Assembly: GCA_021781255.1 (NCBI GenBank)
Contig: JAJXXG010000959.1
Span: forward strand, 1 to 5,564
Direction: 5' to 3'
DNA: 5,564 nt
From: Acidobacteriota bacterium
GTDB lineage: Bacteria > Acidobacteriota > Terriglobia > Terriglobales > Acidobacteriaceae
Notes under the pieces: generated by a model
Seen by the model: only the letters and a program-made list of their open reading frames with translations
Told to the model about the DNA's origin: nothing
The model's database searches: none
Shown: positions 1 to 5,487 of the stretch, piece by piece
Layout: the number at the start of each line of letters is the position of its first letter
Numbering within the stretch: position 1 is the first letter of the stretch
Made by a program: the position numbers and the translations under genes

Positions 1-186
1 GGCCGCGCGCAGGCCCATCCAGGCGCATACGGCCTCGTTTATCGCCTCATGGGGCAACAGGCCGCCCTGCTTGCGTATATAGACATCTTCCGTTGGACCG
101 CCGTGCTCTCCTTCCTCTGCGCCGGCATCGTATGGTTCTTTAAGAAACCTCCCGACCACGCCACCATGCCGGAAGGCATTCACTAG
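1..186 (+). CDS. DHA2/EmrB-type MFS efflux permease, C-terminal end (partial)
   Basis: Frame 1 is open from the window edge to TAG at 184-186 and gives 61 residues; the start lies upstream. The tail matches the end of 14-helix DHA2 (EmrB/QacA) drug exporters. It has the region 'RLMGQQAALLAYIDIF' at about residues 15-30, then one hydrophobic segment at about 31-47, which would be the final transmembrane helix. It closes with the basic-proline 'FFKKPP' and a short polar cytoplasmic tail. Members of this family use the proton gradient to export drugs or other amphipathic compounds from the inner membrane, often with a periplasmic adaptor. The substrate cannot be told from this fragment. The next gene starts 25 bases downstream on the same strand and may share the transcript. 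The family call is from recognisable motifs; other MFS subfamilies are possible but less likely. Confidence 0.8.
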   Translation, partial: GRAQAHPGAYGLVYRLMGQQAALLAYIDIFRWTAVLSFLCAGIVWFFKKPPDHATMPEGIH

Positions 187-197
187 AATGCTTGGGC

Positions 198-203
198 AGG
201 AGG
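198..203 (+). promoter_or_regulatory. Ribosome binding site for the DUF488 gene
   Basis: AGGAGG ends 8 bases before the ATG at 212. This strong Shine-Dalgarno sets the start at 212 rather than at the in-frame ATG at 188, which has no comparable site and would begin 2 bases after the permease stop codon. Confidence 0.75.
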
Positions 204-211
204 CAATCGCC

Positions 212-610
212 ATGCCAAAGCCCATCCAAATCGGCACCTTTCAAATCGGCACACCCGCGCGCCCCGTGGACGGCCTCCGCATTGCCGTCACGCGCCGCCC
301 GCCCCGCGGCATCCCCAAATCCGACTGGAAGAGCGTCGGCCAATTCGACGTCTGGTTTCCTGCGCTCGCGCCCTCCGCCGAACTGCTCGAGCGCTTTCAT
401 CCCCAGCACGAAACAGACCCCAAGCTCTGGAAGAGATTCCTCGGCGCCTACGAGAAGGAACTACTCTCATCCGCCGAAAGCCGCCAAACTCTCTCACTTA
501 TTCAGGAAATCGCGACGCGCATGCCGGTCTCCATCGGCTGCTTCTGCGCCGATGAATCCCACTGCCACCGCTCCCGCCTGCGCGAAGTGCTGCTGCGTCT
601 ACCGGGCTAA
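212..610 (+). CDS. DUF488 family protein (YeaO-like)
   Basis: A 132-residue protein of the DUF488 family, whose biochemical role is not established. Visible family marks are an 'FDVWFPALAPSAELL' block at residues 45-59 (the conserved D-x-W and A-P-S region), a 'W..F...Y..EL' helix at 73-84, and a C-terminal strand-turn 'SIGCFCADESHCHRSRL' at 107-123. That strand carries Cys110, Cys112, Cys118 and the CHR motif typical of the family. The Cys/His cluster could bind a metal or be redox-active, but that is inference. Length is normal for the family (about 120-150). I chose ATG 212 because of the AGGAGG 8 bases upstream; starting at 188 would add eight residues. It follows the efflux permease by 25 bases and probably shares its transcript. 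It converges on the toxin gene with only 13 bases between the stop codons. Confidence 0.8.
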   Translation: MPKPIQIGTFQIGTPARPVDGLRIAVTRRPPRGIPKSDWKSVGQFDVWFPALAPSAELLERFHPQHETDPKLWKRFLGAYEKELLSSAESRQTLSLIQEIATRMPVSIGCFCADESHCHRSRLREVLLRLPG

Positions 611-623
611 CCGGTTTGCTGAT

Positions 624-1052
624 TCAACCCGCCTGACCCAAAACCCGTATCCCGGCCCTGCGTGCAGCAATCGCCAGTCTCTTGTCGAAGGTTGCAAGTG
701 TGCTTCCCGTACGCAGAGCAAGCTCCAGATACGTCGCGTCATAAGCAGTCAACTTTGAGGCGCGACCAAGCCTCAGCACATTTCTCGCCGATTGCGCCGG
801 AGGAAAAGAATCTGCCTCAATTCCAAGCTGGGCAAGATCATCCTGAAATTGGCCGGCGCCATACTCGTCGGTCGCGCCATTCCGCTCGGCCATCAGCAAC
901 GCATTCGCCATCTCGGCAAACCACAGCGCCGGCACCAGCGCTCCCTCGCGTGACACTTGTTCCAAAGCCTTCCTCGCCAGCCGTGCCTCTGCGGCGTCCA
1001 CGCGTTTCAAATGCCATGCCAACGCCATCGAGGCATCCAGAACCAGGCTCAC
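624..1052 (-). CDS. vapC: Type II toxin, PIN-domain ribonuclease (VapC family)
   Basis: A PIN-domain protein of 142 residues. PIN toxins are Mg2+-dependent RNases that cut tRNA, rRNA or mRNA and are neutralised by the cognate antitoxin. All four acidic active-site positions are visible: Asp6 in 'LVLDAS', Glu47 in 'FAEMANAL', Asp105 in 'LTAYDATYLELA' and Asp123 in 'LATFDKRL'. The nuclease therefore looks intact. The start is GTG at 1052, whose GTGA overlaps the antitoxin TGA by 4 bases and which has GGGAAGG 6 bases upstream. A GTG at 1073 would add seven residues but overlaps the antitoxin by 25 bases. Length is normal for VapC. The gene is transcribed with the antitoxin, and translational coupling is likely from the overlap. 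The target RNA cannot be told from sequence. It runs convergently with the DUF488 gene. Confidence 0.87.
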   Translation of the reverse strand: MSLVLDASMALAWHLKRVDAAEARLARKALEQVSREGALVPALWFAEMANALLMAERNGATDEYGAGQFQDDLAQLGIEADSFPPAQSARNVLRLGRASKLTAYDATYLELALRTGSTLATFDKRLAIAARRAGIRVLGQAG

Positions 1053-1300
1053 TTGCGGCCTTCCCGGATCCACCGCAGCGCGGTCTCGCCCTTAACACCA
1101 GCCTCACGCGGATGCATCAGTCGTTCGATTGCTTCCTCTCGTCCCTCTGTGTTCCGCGCACTCGTAGGCACAAGGTCTGCAACCGCACGTCCACGAACCG
1201 TGATCGTGTACCGGTCACCACGCTCCACGTTGCGCAGCACTTCAGAAAGCCGGGTCTTCGCATCGAAAGCGCCAATTTCTTTGTAGGAAAGGCCCTTCAC
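1049..1300 (-). CDS. vapB: Type II antitoxin, Phd/YefM fold (VapB-like)
   Basis: An 83-residue antitoxin lying directly before the PIN toxin. Residues 8-45 ('EIGAFDAKTRLSEVLRNVE...YTITVRGRAVADLVP') match the N-terminal DNA-binding fold of Phd/YefM antitoxins, which dimerise and bind the operon's own operator. The charged C-terminal part (about 50-83, ending 'ALRWIREGRK') has the usual look of the tail that becomes ordered when it wraps around a PIN toxin. The start is GTG at 1300 with TGGAG about 10 bases upstream; no in-frame ATG offers a better N-terminus. The first residues lead straight into the conserved fold, which supports this start. The toxin follows with a 4-base overlap. Regulation is probably by toxin-antitoxin autorepression at the palindrome and tandem repeats just upstream. 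Confidence 0.88.
   Translation of the reverse strand: MKGLSYKEIGAFDAKTRLSEVLRNVERGDRYTITVRGRAVADLVPTSARNTEGREEAIERLMHPREAGVKGETALRWIREGRK
1059..1065 (-). promoter_or_regulatory. Ribosome binding site for the PIN toxin
   Basis: GGGAAGG on the minus strand, inside the end of the antitoxin gene and 6 bases before GTG 1052. It supports the 142-residue toxin and its 4-base overlap with the antitoxin over the longer reading from 1073. Confidence 0.55.
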
Positions 1301-1317
1301 AGCAACAGATCTCCAGA

Positions 1318-1329
1318 TTCAAATTTGAA
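1318..1329. promoter_or_regulatory. Perfect 12-bp palindrome over the antitoxin -10 box (candidate operator)
   Basis: TTCAAATTTGAA reads the same on both strands and covers the -10 hexamer TCAAAT. A dimeric Phd/YefM-type antitoxin, alone or with toxin, would block RNA polymerase by binding here. The palindrome is directly visible; its use as operator is inferred from position and from how this family is usually autoregulated. Confidence 0.5.
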
Positions 1330-1351
1330 AGCACACCAACCAGTTTGTCAA
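1323..1351 (-). promoter_or_regulatory. Candidate sigma70 promoter of the toxin-antitoxin operon
   Basis: On the minus strand a perfect TTGACA (1351-1346) is followed after 17 bases by TCAAAT (1328-1323), four of six matches to TATAAT. Transcription would begin near 1316, leaving a leader of about 16 bases with TGGAG before GTG 1300. The promoter lies between the carbonic anhydrase stop and the antitoxin start, so the pair has its own promoter. It is overlapped by a palindrome and a tandem repeat, as expected of an autoregulated operon. The start site is predicted, not shown. Confidence 0.6.
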
Positions 1352-1361
1352 CCAGTTTGTC
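1338..1361. repeat. Tandem perfect 12-mer direct repeat over the antitoxin -35 box
   Basis: AACCAGTTTGTC occurs twice with no gap (1338-1349 and 1350-1361). The minus-strand TTGACA of the antitoxin promoter spans the junction of the two copies, so the duplication itself creates this -35 box. It may be a second protein-binding element or a small tandem duplication that made the promoter. It lies 5 bases beyond the carbonic anhydrase stop codon. Confidence 0.7.
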
Positions 1362-1366
1362 CACTG

Positions 1367-2008
1367 CTAGCCTTCCGCCGCCCGCTCCGCATCGCCCAGC
1401 AGCGGCAGAAATCTCTGCTGTAGCTCGTCATACTGCTCGATATGCCCTGTCAATATGTCGTAATACCAGCCGCGTACCGCCAGCCGCCCTGCTGCCATCG
1501 CTCGCGCAACGCTCGGCTGCGCCTTGAGGTTCAGCAGTTGTGCCACCACATTGCCCCGTATCAGGGATGCCAGTTCCGCGCTCGCTCCATCCTCCGGATT
1601 CAGTGGTTGCTTGTGGCTGAAGGCCGCTTCCACATGCTGCAGCCAGCGGCTCGCCTTCGGCAGATTCTCCAGGCCCGCCCGGTCAAGTGCCGCCTTCATC
1701 GCACCGCAATCTGAGTGCCCGCAAAGAATCGCAAATGGCACCTTCAGCACTTCCACCGCATATTCAATCGTCGCCGTACACCCATCCACATCATGCGCGC
1801 TGATCGGCACCACGTTGCCCGCATTCCGTGTCAAAAACAAATCTCCAGGCCCGGTGCCCAAAAACAGGTCCGGAAGCACTCGCGAATCTGAACAGGTAAT
1901 CACCAGCCAGCGCGGTGCTTGCTGCTCGGCCAGCAGGTGAAACTGATCGCGCCGCTTCGGGAACACCTCATTCAGAAATCGTTTGTGTCCGTCTAGGAGT
2001 CGTTGCAT
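1367..2008 (-). CDS. can: Beta-carbonic anhydrase
   Basis: A 213-residue beta-class carbonic anhydrase, a cytoplasmic zinc enzyme that interconverts CO2 and bicarbonate. The zinc ligands are Cys39 in 'TCSDSR' and His98 and Cys101 in 'CGHSDCGAMKA'. The Asp41-Arg43 catalytic dyad is also present. 'RNAGNVVP' at 61-68 and the 'CGHSxCGAM' form resemble the CynT subgroup more than E. coli Can, but no cyanase gene is visible here, so I use only the general family symbol. Length matches the family (about 200-220) and no key residue is missing. ATG 2008 has GGAGG 4 bases upstream, a rather short spacing. The winged-helix regulator ends 31 bases upstream on the same strand, so both probably come from one promoter in the 2364-2403 region. 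Role: bicarbonate for carboxylases and recovery of metabolic CO2 (known of the family; not tested here). Confidence 0.93.
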   Translation of the reverse strand: MQRLLDGHKRFLNEVFPKRRDQFHLLAEQQAPRWLVITCSDSRVLPDLFLGTGPGDLFLTRNAGNVVPISAHDVDGCTATIEYAVEVLKVPFAILCGHSDCGAMKAALDRAGLENLPKASRWLQHVEAAFSHKQPLNPEDGASAELASLIRGNVVAQLLNLKAQPSVARAMAAGRLAVRGWYYDILTGHIEQYDELQQRFLPLLGDAERAAEG

Positions 2009-2039
2009 TGGTCCTCCGCTCTTCGCGCTTGCTGCCTGG

Positions 2040-2363
2040 TCAGCGGCGTCCCCTGGTCAGCCGCCGGCCAAGCACAAAATCAATCAGTCCAGCCACCTCG
2101 CAGTGCGCCTCAACCGGGTGGCGCAGAGGAAGCCTCTCCACCAACTGATATCGGTTCCGCCGGCCCTCGCGCTCCACAAGTAGATAGCCCCCTTCCGCAA
2201 GGTCTTCGATAATCCGCTGCACCGCCCGCTCCGTAATCCCCACTCGCAACGCCATGTCCCGCATTCGCGCCTCAGGGTCTTCGGCTATGCACAGCAGCAC
2301 ATGCGAGTGGTTCGTCAGGAACGTCCATGACGGCCCGGAAGCAACTCGTTTTTCAGTCGCCAT
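2040..2363 (-). CDS. Winged helix-turn-helix transcriptional regulator (MarR/ArsR-like)
   Basis: A 107-residue DNA-binding protein. Residues about 11-30 form the first helix region ('SWTFLTNHSHVLLCIAEDPEAR'). Residues 33-57 are the helix-turn-helix, with recognition helix 'ITERAVQRIIEDLAEGG'. Residues 60-74 ('YLLVEREGRRNRYQL') form the wing, and a short 'LPLRHPVEAH' segment precedes a basic tail. Regulators of this compact type are common in soil bacteria; their ligand is not known to me, and no metal-binding Cys cluster is seen. ATG 2363 is the likely start: residues upstream would be encoded by the operator repeats, and no other start fits. There is no Shine-Dalgarno before it; the bases just upstream are TATATT, so the mRNA may be leaderless or nearly so. 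It is probably co-transcribed with carbonic anhydrase and divergent from isocitrate dehydrogenase. The shared half-sites between the two genes suggest it represses both and itself (inference). Confidence 0.85.
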   Translation of the reverse strand: MATEKRVASGPSWTFLTNHSHVLLCIAEDPEARMRDMALRVGITERAVQRIIEDLAEGGYLLVEREGRRNRYQLVERLPLRHPVEAHCEVAGLIDFVLGRRLTRGRR

Positions 2364-2403
2364 AATATACGACTTGCAATATACGACATAGATGTCGTAT
2401 ATT
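2364..2403. promoter_or_regulatory. Candidate operator: three half-sites, two forming a perfect inverted repeat
   Basis: AATATACGACA (2378-2388) and its exact reverse complement TGTCGTATATT (2393-2403) are separated by TAGA, giving 11-bp arms. A third copy, AATATACGAC (2364-2373), lies in direct orientation 14 bases before the left arm and touches the ATG of the regulator. The array fills the space between two divergent genes and overlaps TATATT hexamers usable as -10 boxes on both strands. The natural ligand is the winged-helix dimer encoded next door. The repeats are seen directly; the binding partner is inferred. Confidence 0.8.
2374..2403 (+). promoter_or_regulatory. Candidate promoter of isocitrate dehydrogenase
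   Basis: TTGCAA (2374-2379; four of six matches to TTGACA) and TATATT (2398-2403; five of six to TATAAT) are 18 bases apart on the plus strand. Transcription would start near 2410 and give a leader of about 42 bases with AAGGA before ATG 2452. The inverted repeat occupies the spacer and the -10, so a protein bound there should block this promoter. The match is reasonable, but the start site is not shown. Confidence 0.5.
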
Positions 2404-2451
2404 CTCCTTCGTAAGATTGCTCCGAATTCTACCACCTGAAAGGAATCCTTG

Positions 2452-3957
2452 ATGCCCACCTTTGCTGGCTCTCCTGCTGCCGTCCATGACTCCTCTTCCC
2501 AGTCCAGCACTTGCATCCCGGTCGCTGTCGCTTACGGCGATGGCATTGGACCGGAGATTATGAACGCCACCCTGCGCATCCTCGACGCCGCCGGCGCACC
2601 GCTCCAGTACGAGCCCATAGAGCTCGGCCAGGCCGTCTATCTGCGCGGCGTCACCGCCGGCATTGAGGAATCCGCATGGGAGGCCATTCGTCGCAACCGG
2701 GTTCTGCTCAAAGCGCCCATCACCACGCCGCAGGGCAGCGGCTACAAGTCCCTGAACGTCACCCTGCGCAAATCCCTCGGCCTCTATGCCAACGTCCGCC
2801 CCGCCGTGGCCTATGCACCCTTCGTCCGCACCAGCCATCCGCAGATGGATGTTGTGATTGTCCGTGAAAATGAAGAGGATCTCTACGGCGGAATCGAACA
2901 CCGGCAAACCGATCAGGTCGTACAGTGTCTCAAGCTCGTCACCCGTCCCGGATGCCAGCGCATTATCCGTCACGCCTTCGAGTACGCGCGTCGCAACGGC
3001 CGCCGCAAGGTCACCTGCATGACCAAGGACAACATCATGAAGAAGACTGACGGTCTCTTCCATCAGGTATTCCAGGAGATCGCCGCACAGTATCCAGACA
3101 TTGCAAGTGACAACCTCATCATCGACATCGGCGCAGCGCGGCTTGCAGACACGCCGGAGATGTTTGATGTAATCGTCACCCTCAATCTCTACGGCGACAT
3201 CATCTCTGACATTGCCGCACAGGTTGCAGGTTCTGTGGGCCTTGCGCCCTCGGCCAATATAGGTATGCACGCAGCCATGTTTGAGGCCATCCACGGCTCT
3301 GCGCCGCAAATTGCCGGTCAAAATATCGCCAATCCCTCTGGTCTGCTGCTCTCCGCCGTCATGATGCTCGTGCACCTCGGACAGACATCCGTAGCGCAAA
3401 CCATCCACAACGCATGGCTGCGCACAATTGAAGAGGGCATTCACACCGCCGACATTTATGCGGACGCAATCAGCACCCGTCGCGTCGGCACCCGCGAGTT
3501 CGCTGACGCCGTCATTGACCGCCTCGGCGAAGAGCCCCGTACACTCCCCGCCGCACGCTACTCCGCCAGCACTCTGCCCATCGAAGCGGAAGAGGACTTC
3601 GCAATTCAGCACACACCCGCTGTCAAAGAACTCGTCGGCATCGACGTGTTCCTCGACTGGGGCGGTACGGATCCCAACGCGCTCGGCGACTCACTCCGCG
3701 CCGCCGGCTCGGAACGCCTCCACCTCAGCATGATCACCAACCGCGGCGTCAAAGTGTGGCCCAATGGCCTGCCGGAGACCTTCTGCACAGACCACTGGCG
3801 CTGCCGCTTCCACGCCGCCGTCGACGCAACCGTCACTCAGCAGGATCTTCTCGATCTACTCGCGAGTGTGAACCGGCACGGATTCGAGTGCATAAAGACG
3901 GAAAACCTCTACACCTTTAACGGCCAGCCCGGTTACTCCCTCGGTCAGGGCCAGTAA
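2452..3957 (+). CDS. icd: Isocitrate dehydrogenase, Thermus/Rickettsia-type with C-terminal extension
   Basis: A 501-residue isocitrate dehydrogenase: isocitrate + NAD(P)+ to 2-oxoglutarate + CO2 + NAD(P)H, a cytoplasmic TCA-cycle step. Visible marks are GDGIGPEI at 29-36; the isocitrate loop Ser100-x-Asn102 with Arg106, Arg116 and Arg138; Tyr145 in 'EDLYGGIEHR'; the catalytic Lys192 in 'TKDNIMKK'; Mg2+ aspartates Asp225, Asp249 and Asp253 ('YGDIISD'); and the cofactor region 'HGSAPQIAGQNIANPSG' at 281-297. The ~115 residues after about 385 form the extra C-terminal domain of the long Thermus/Rickettsia class (about 480-500 residues), absent from E. coli Icd. The two residues that set cofactor choice are Gln286-Ile287 instead of Lys-Tyr, so NADP+ use should not be assumed. 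ATG 2452 has AAGGA 7 bases upstream; TTG 2449 is less likely. Control is probably by the divergent regulator through the inverted repeat. Confidence 0.95.
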   Translation: MPTFAGSPAAVHDSSSQSSTCIPVAVAYGDGIGPEIMNATLRILDAAGAPLQYEPIELGQAVYLRGVTAGIEESAWEAIRRNRVLLKAPITTPQGSGYKSLNVTLRKSLGLYANVRPAVAYAPFVRTSHPQMDVVIVRENEEDLYGGIEHRQTDQVVQCLKLVTRPGCQRIIRHAFEYARRNGRRKVTCMTKDNIMKKTDGLFHQVFQEIAAQYPDIASDNLIIDIGAARLADTPEMFDVIVTLNLYGDIISDIAAQVAGSVGLAPSANIGMHAAMFEAIHGSAPQIAGQNIANPSGLLLSAVMMLVHLGQTSVAQTIHNAWLRTIEEGIHTADIYADAISTRRVGTREFADAVIDRLGEEPRTLPAARYSASTLPIEAEEDFAIQHTPAVKELVGIDVFLDWGGTDPNALGDSLRAAGSERLHLSMITNRGVKVWPNGLPETFCTDHWRCRFHAAVDATVTQQDLLDLLASVNRHGFECIKTENLYTFNGQPGYSLGQGQ

Positions 3958-3964
3958 GCCTGCC

Positions 3965-4019
3965 TGCGGGGTCTGCTACCCTAGCGCCGGACACATTCGG
4001 CGCTGCAGCAGGCCCCGCA
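3965..4019 (+). other. Long imperfect hairpin between icd and the serine hydrolase gene
   Basis: Three stacked stems are visible. TGCGGGG 3965-3971 pairs with CCCCGCA 4013-4019. CTGCT 3973-3977 pairs with AGCAG 4007-4011, joined to the first stem by a T3972-G4012 wobble. AGCGCCG 3983-3989 pairs with CGGCGCT 3998-4004. A 5 x 2 internal loop separates the last two stems and the end loop is 8 bases. About 20 pairs form, mostly G-C. No T-run follows, so it is not a textbook intrinsic terminator. It may still end or protect the icd transcript, or shape the leader of the next gene, whose ATG is 31 bases downstream. Confidence 0.55.
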
Positions 4020-4050
4020 ACGCTCGCACTTCTTTCGGCAGGCAATTTCC

Positions 4051-5454
4051 ATGAATCGACTTCTTGCTCTCGCAGCTTCAATCGCTTTTTTCCTCTCCAC
4101 TTCCGCCACAACTGCGCTCGCGCAGTCGGTTGACACCCTCGACCCCGCAACGCGCGCGCAGATTGATCGCATCGCCGCACAAGTCCTCCAGAAGACCGGT
4201 GTCCCATCCGCCTCGGTCGCCATCGTGCAGAACGGCAAGCTCGTCTACACCCACGCCTACGGCCTCGCGCGCCTTGAGCCACCTCAGCAGGCCACGCCCG
4301 GCATGCGCTACGCCATCGGCTCCATCTCCAAGCAATTCACCGCCGCCGCCATCCTTCTTCTTCAGCAGCAGGGCAAACTCTCGCTCAACGATCCCGTCGG
4401 CAAATACGTTCCCGGTCTAACAGACGGCGATCACGTCACCATCCGCGAAATCCTCTCCCACACCTCCGGCTACCAGGATTACTGGCCTGAGGACTACGAC
4501 ATGAAGCCCATGCTGAAGCCCACCACCGCGCAGCACATCCTCGACACATGGGCCAAAAAGCCGCTCGACTTCACTCCCGGAACGCAGTGGCAATACTCCA
4601 ACACCAACTTCGTCATCGCCGGAAAAATCGTCGAAAAGGTCTCCGGCCAGCCGCTCATGCAATTCCTCAGCGAGCATATTTTCCACCCGCTCAACATGCG
4701 CTCCGTCTGGAACATCGACCAGAACTACCTCACCCACGCTGACGCCACCTCCTACTACCGTCACGCTCTTGGACCTCTGCGCGTCGCACCAGGCGAGGGA
4801 CACGGATGGATGTTCGCCGCCGGCGAGCTCGCCATGACTGCACACGACCTCGCCCTCTGGGACATCAGTCTCATGGACCGCTCCATCCTCAGCCCCGCCA
4901 GTTACAAGGAAATGTTCACGCCCGTCCTGCTCACCGACGGCAAAAACTCCAGGTATGGCCTCGGCGTCCAGGTCATCGACACCAACGGCCATCTATCCAT
5001 CGAGCACTCAGGCGAGGCCGCCGGCTTCGTTTCCGATAATGTCGTTTACGTCAATCACGGCACCGCCGTCGTCGTCCTCACCAATCAGGACGCCAACAGC
5101 GCAGCACTCACCATCGCGCATCTTGCCGCGCCCGTCGTCGCAGGCTTCCCTCTCAATCCAGCCGAGCAGCAGGCTCTCGAAATCTACCGCGGCCTGCAAC
5201 ACGGCCACATCGACCGCGCCCTGCTCGCGCCGAATCTCAACGGCTATTTCACTGCGCAGGCCATCGCCGACTACCAGCACAGCCTCGCACCACTTGGTGA
5301 GCCGCTCTCCTTGCGCCAGACCGGCGAATCCCTCCGCGGCGGCATGACCTTCCGCTCCTTCAACATCGTCTACCCCGGCCAGACCCTTCGCCTCACCACT
5401 TACACCTACCCCGACGGCAAGCTCGAGCAGTACCTCATCGCGCCCACGGAATAA
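4051..5454 (+). CDS. Exported serine hydrolase of the class C beta-lactamase/DD-peptidase superfamily
   Basis: A 467-residue protein of the beta-lactamase (PF00144-type) superfamily. The N-terminus has a signal peptide: MNR, a hydrophobic core at about 4-20, and a likely cut after 'ALA' at 22-24. The domain spans about 33-360. The nucleophile motif SxxK is Ser91-Ile-Ser-Lys94 in 'GSISKQF', the second motif Tyr-x-Asn is Tyr182-Ser-Asn184, and the third is His319-Ser-Gly321. All three catalytic motifs are present. The ~100 residues after about 367 form a separate small alpha+beta part ('IYRGLQHGHIDRALL...MTFRSFNIVYPG...YPDGKLEQYLI') that looks like an NTF2-type fold (inference). Members include esterases, DD-peptidases, D-amino-acid peptidases and lactamases; the substrate cannot be chosen from motifs. 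It probably acts in the periplasm. ATG 4051 has only a weak site (CAGG, 8 bases upstream). It lies 93 bases after icd with the hairpin between, and no functional tie to icd is evident. Confidence 0.88.
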   Translation: MNRLLALAASIAFFLSTSATTALAQSVDTLDPATRAQIDRIAAQVLQKTGVPSASVAIVQNGKLVYTHAYGLARLEPPQQATPGMRYAIGSISKQFTAAAILLLQQQGKLSLNDPVGKYVPGLTDGDHVTIREILSHTSGYQDYWPEDYDMKPMLKPTTAQHILDTWAKKPLDFTPGTQWQYSNTNFVIAGKIVEKVSGQPLMQFLSEHIFHPLNMRSVWNIDQNYLTHADATSYYRHALGPLRVAPGEGHGWMFAAGELAMTAHDLALWDISLMDRSILSPASYKEMFTPVLLTDGKNSRYGLGVQVIDTNGHLSIEHSGEAAGFVSDNVVYVNHGTAVVVLTNQDANSAALTIAHLAAPVVAGFPLNPAEQQALEIYRGLQHGHIDRALLAPNLNGYFTAQAIADYQHSLAPLGEPLSLRQTGESLRGGMTFRSFNIVYPGQTLRLTTYTYPDGKLEQYLIAPTE

Positions 5455-5487
5455 GACCGCCGCATTCGATACACTTGTAGTTGACCT

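Noticed and set aside
601..615. ACCGG-gctaa-CCGGT inverted repeat between the convergent DUF488 and toxin genes, as a bidirectional terminator
   Set aside because: The stem is only 5 bp and no T-run follows on either strand; it is too weak to call.
662..1423. Plus-strand open frame of 253 codons across the toxin-antitoxin pair
   Set aside because: Antisense to two well-recognised genes and their promoter; Pro/Ser/Arg/His-rich translation typical of an off-frame reading.
2364..2516. Longer regulator reading from 2516, adding 51 N-terminal residues
   Set aside because: The extension would translate the operator repeats and the icd leader and overlap the icd start. The conserved part begins near residue 10 of the 107-residue form.
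2353..3612. Long minus-strand open frame (419 codons) opposite the isocitrate dehydrogenase gene
   Set aside because: It lies wholly antisense to a strongly conserved enzyme with all active-site motifs, has low-complexity Gly/Asp/Val-rich content expected from the complement of GC-rich codons, and matches no family I recognise.
3977..3982. TACCCT as a -10 box for the serine hydrolase
   Set aside because: No acceptable -35 lies 16-18 bases upstream, and the bases are part of the hairpin's internal loop region.
4417..4992. Minus-strand open frame of 191 codons opposite the serine hydrolase
   Set aside because: Shadow of the hydrolase frame; Gly/Val/Glu-rich composition, no start signal and no recognisable domain.
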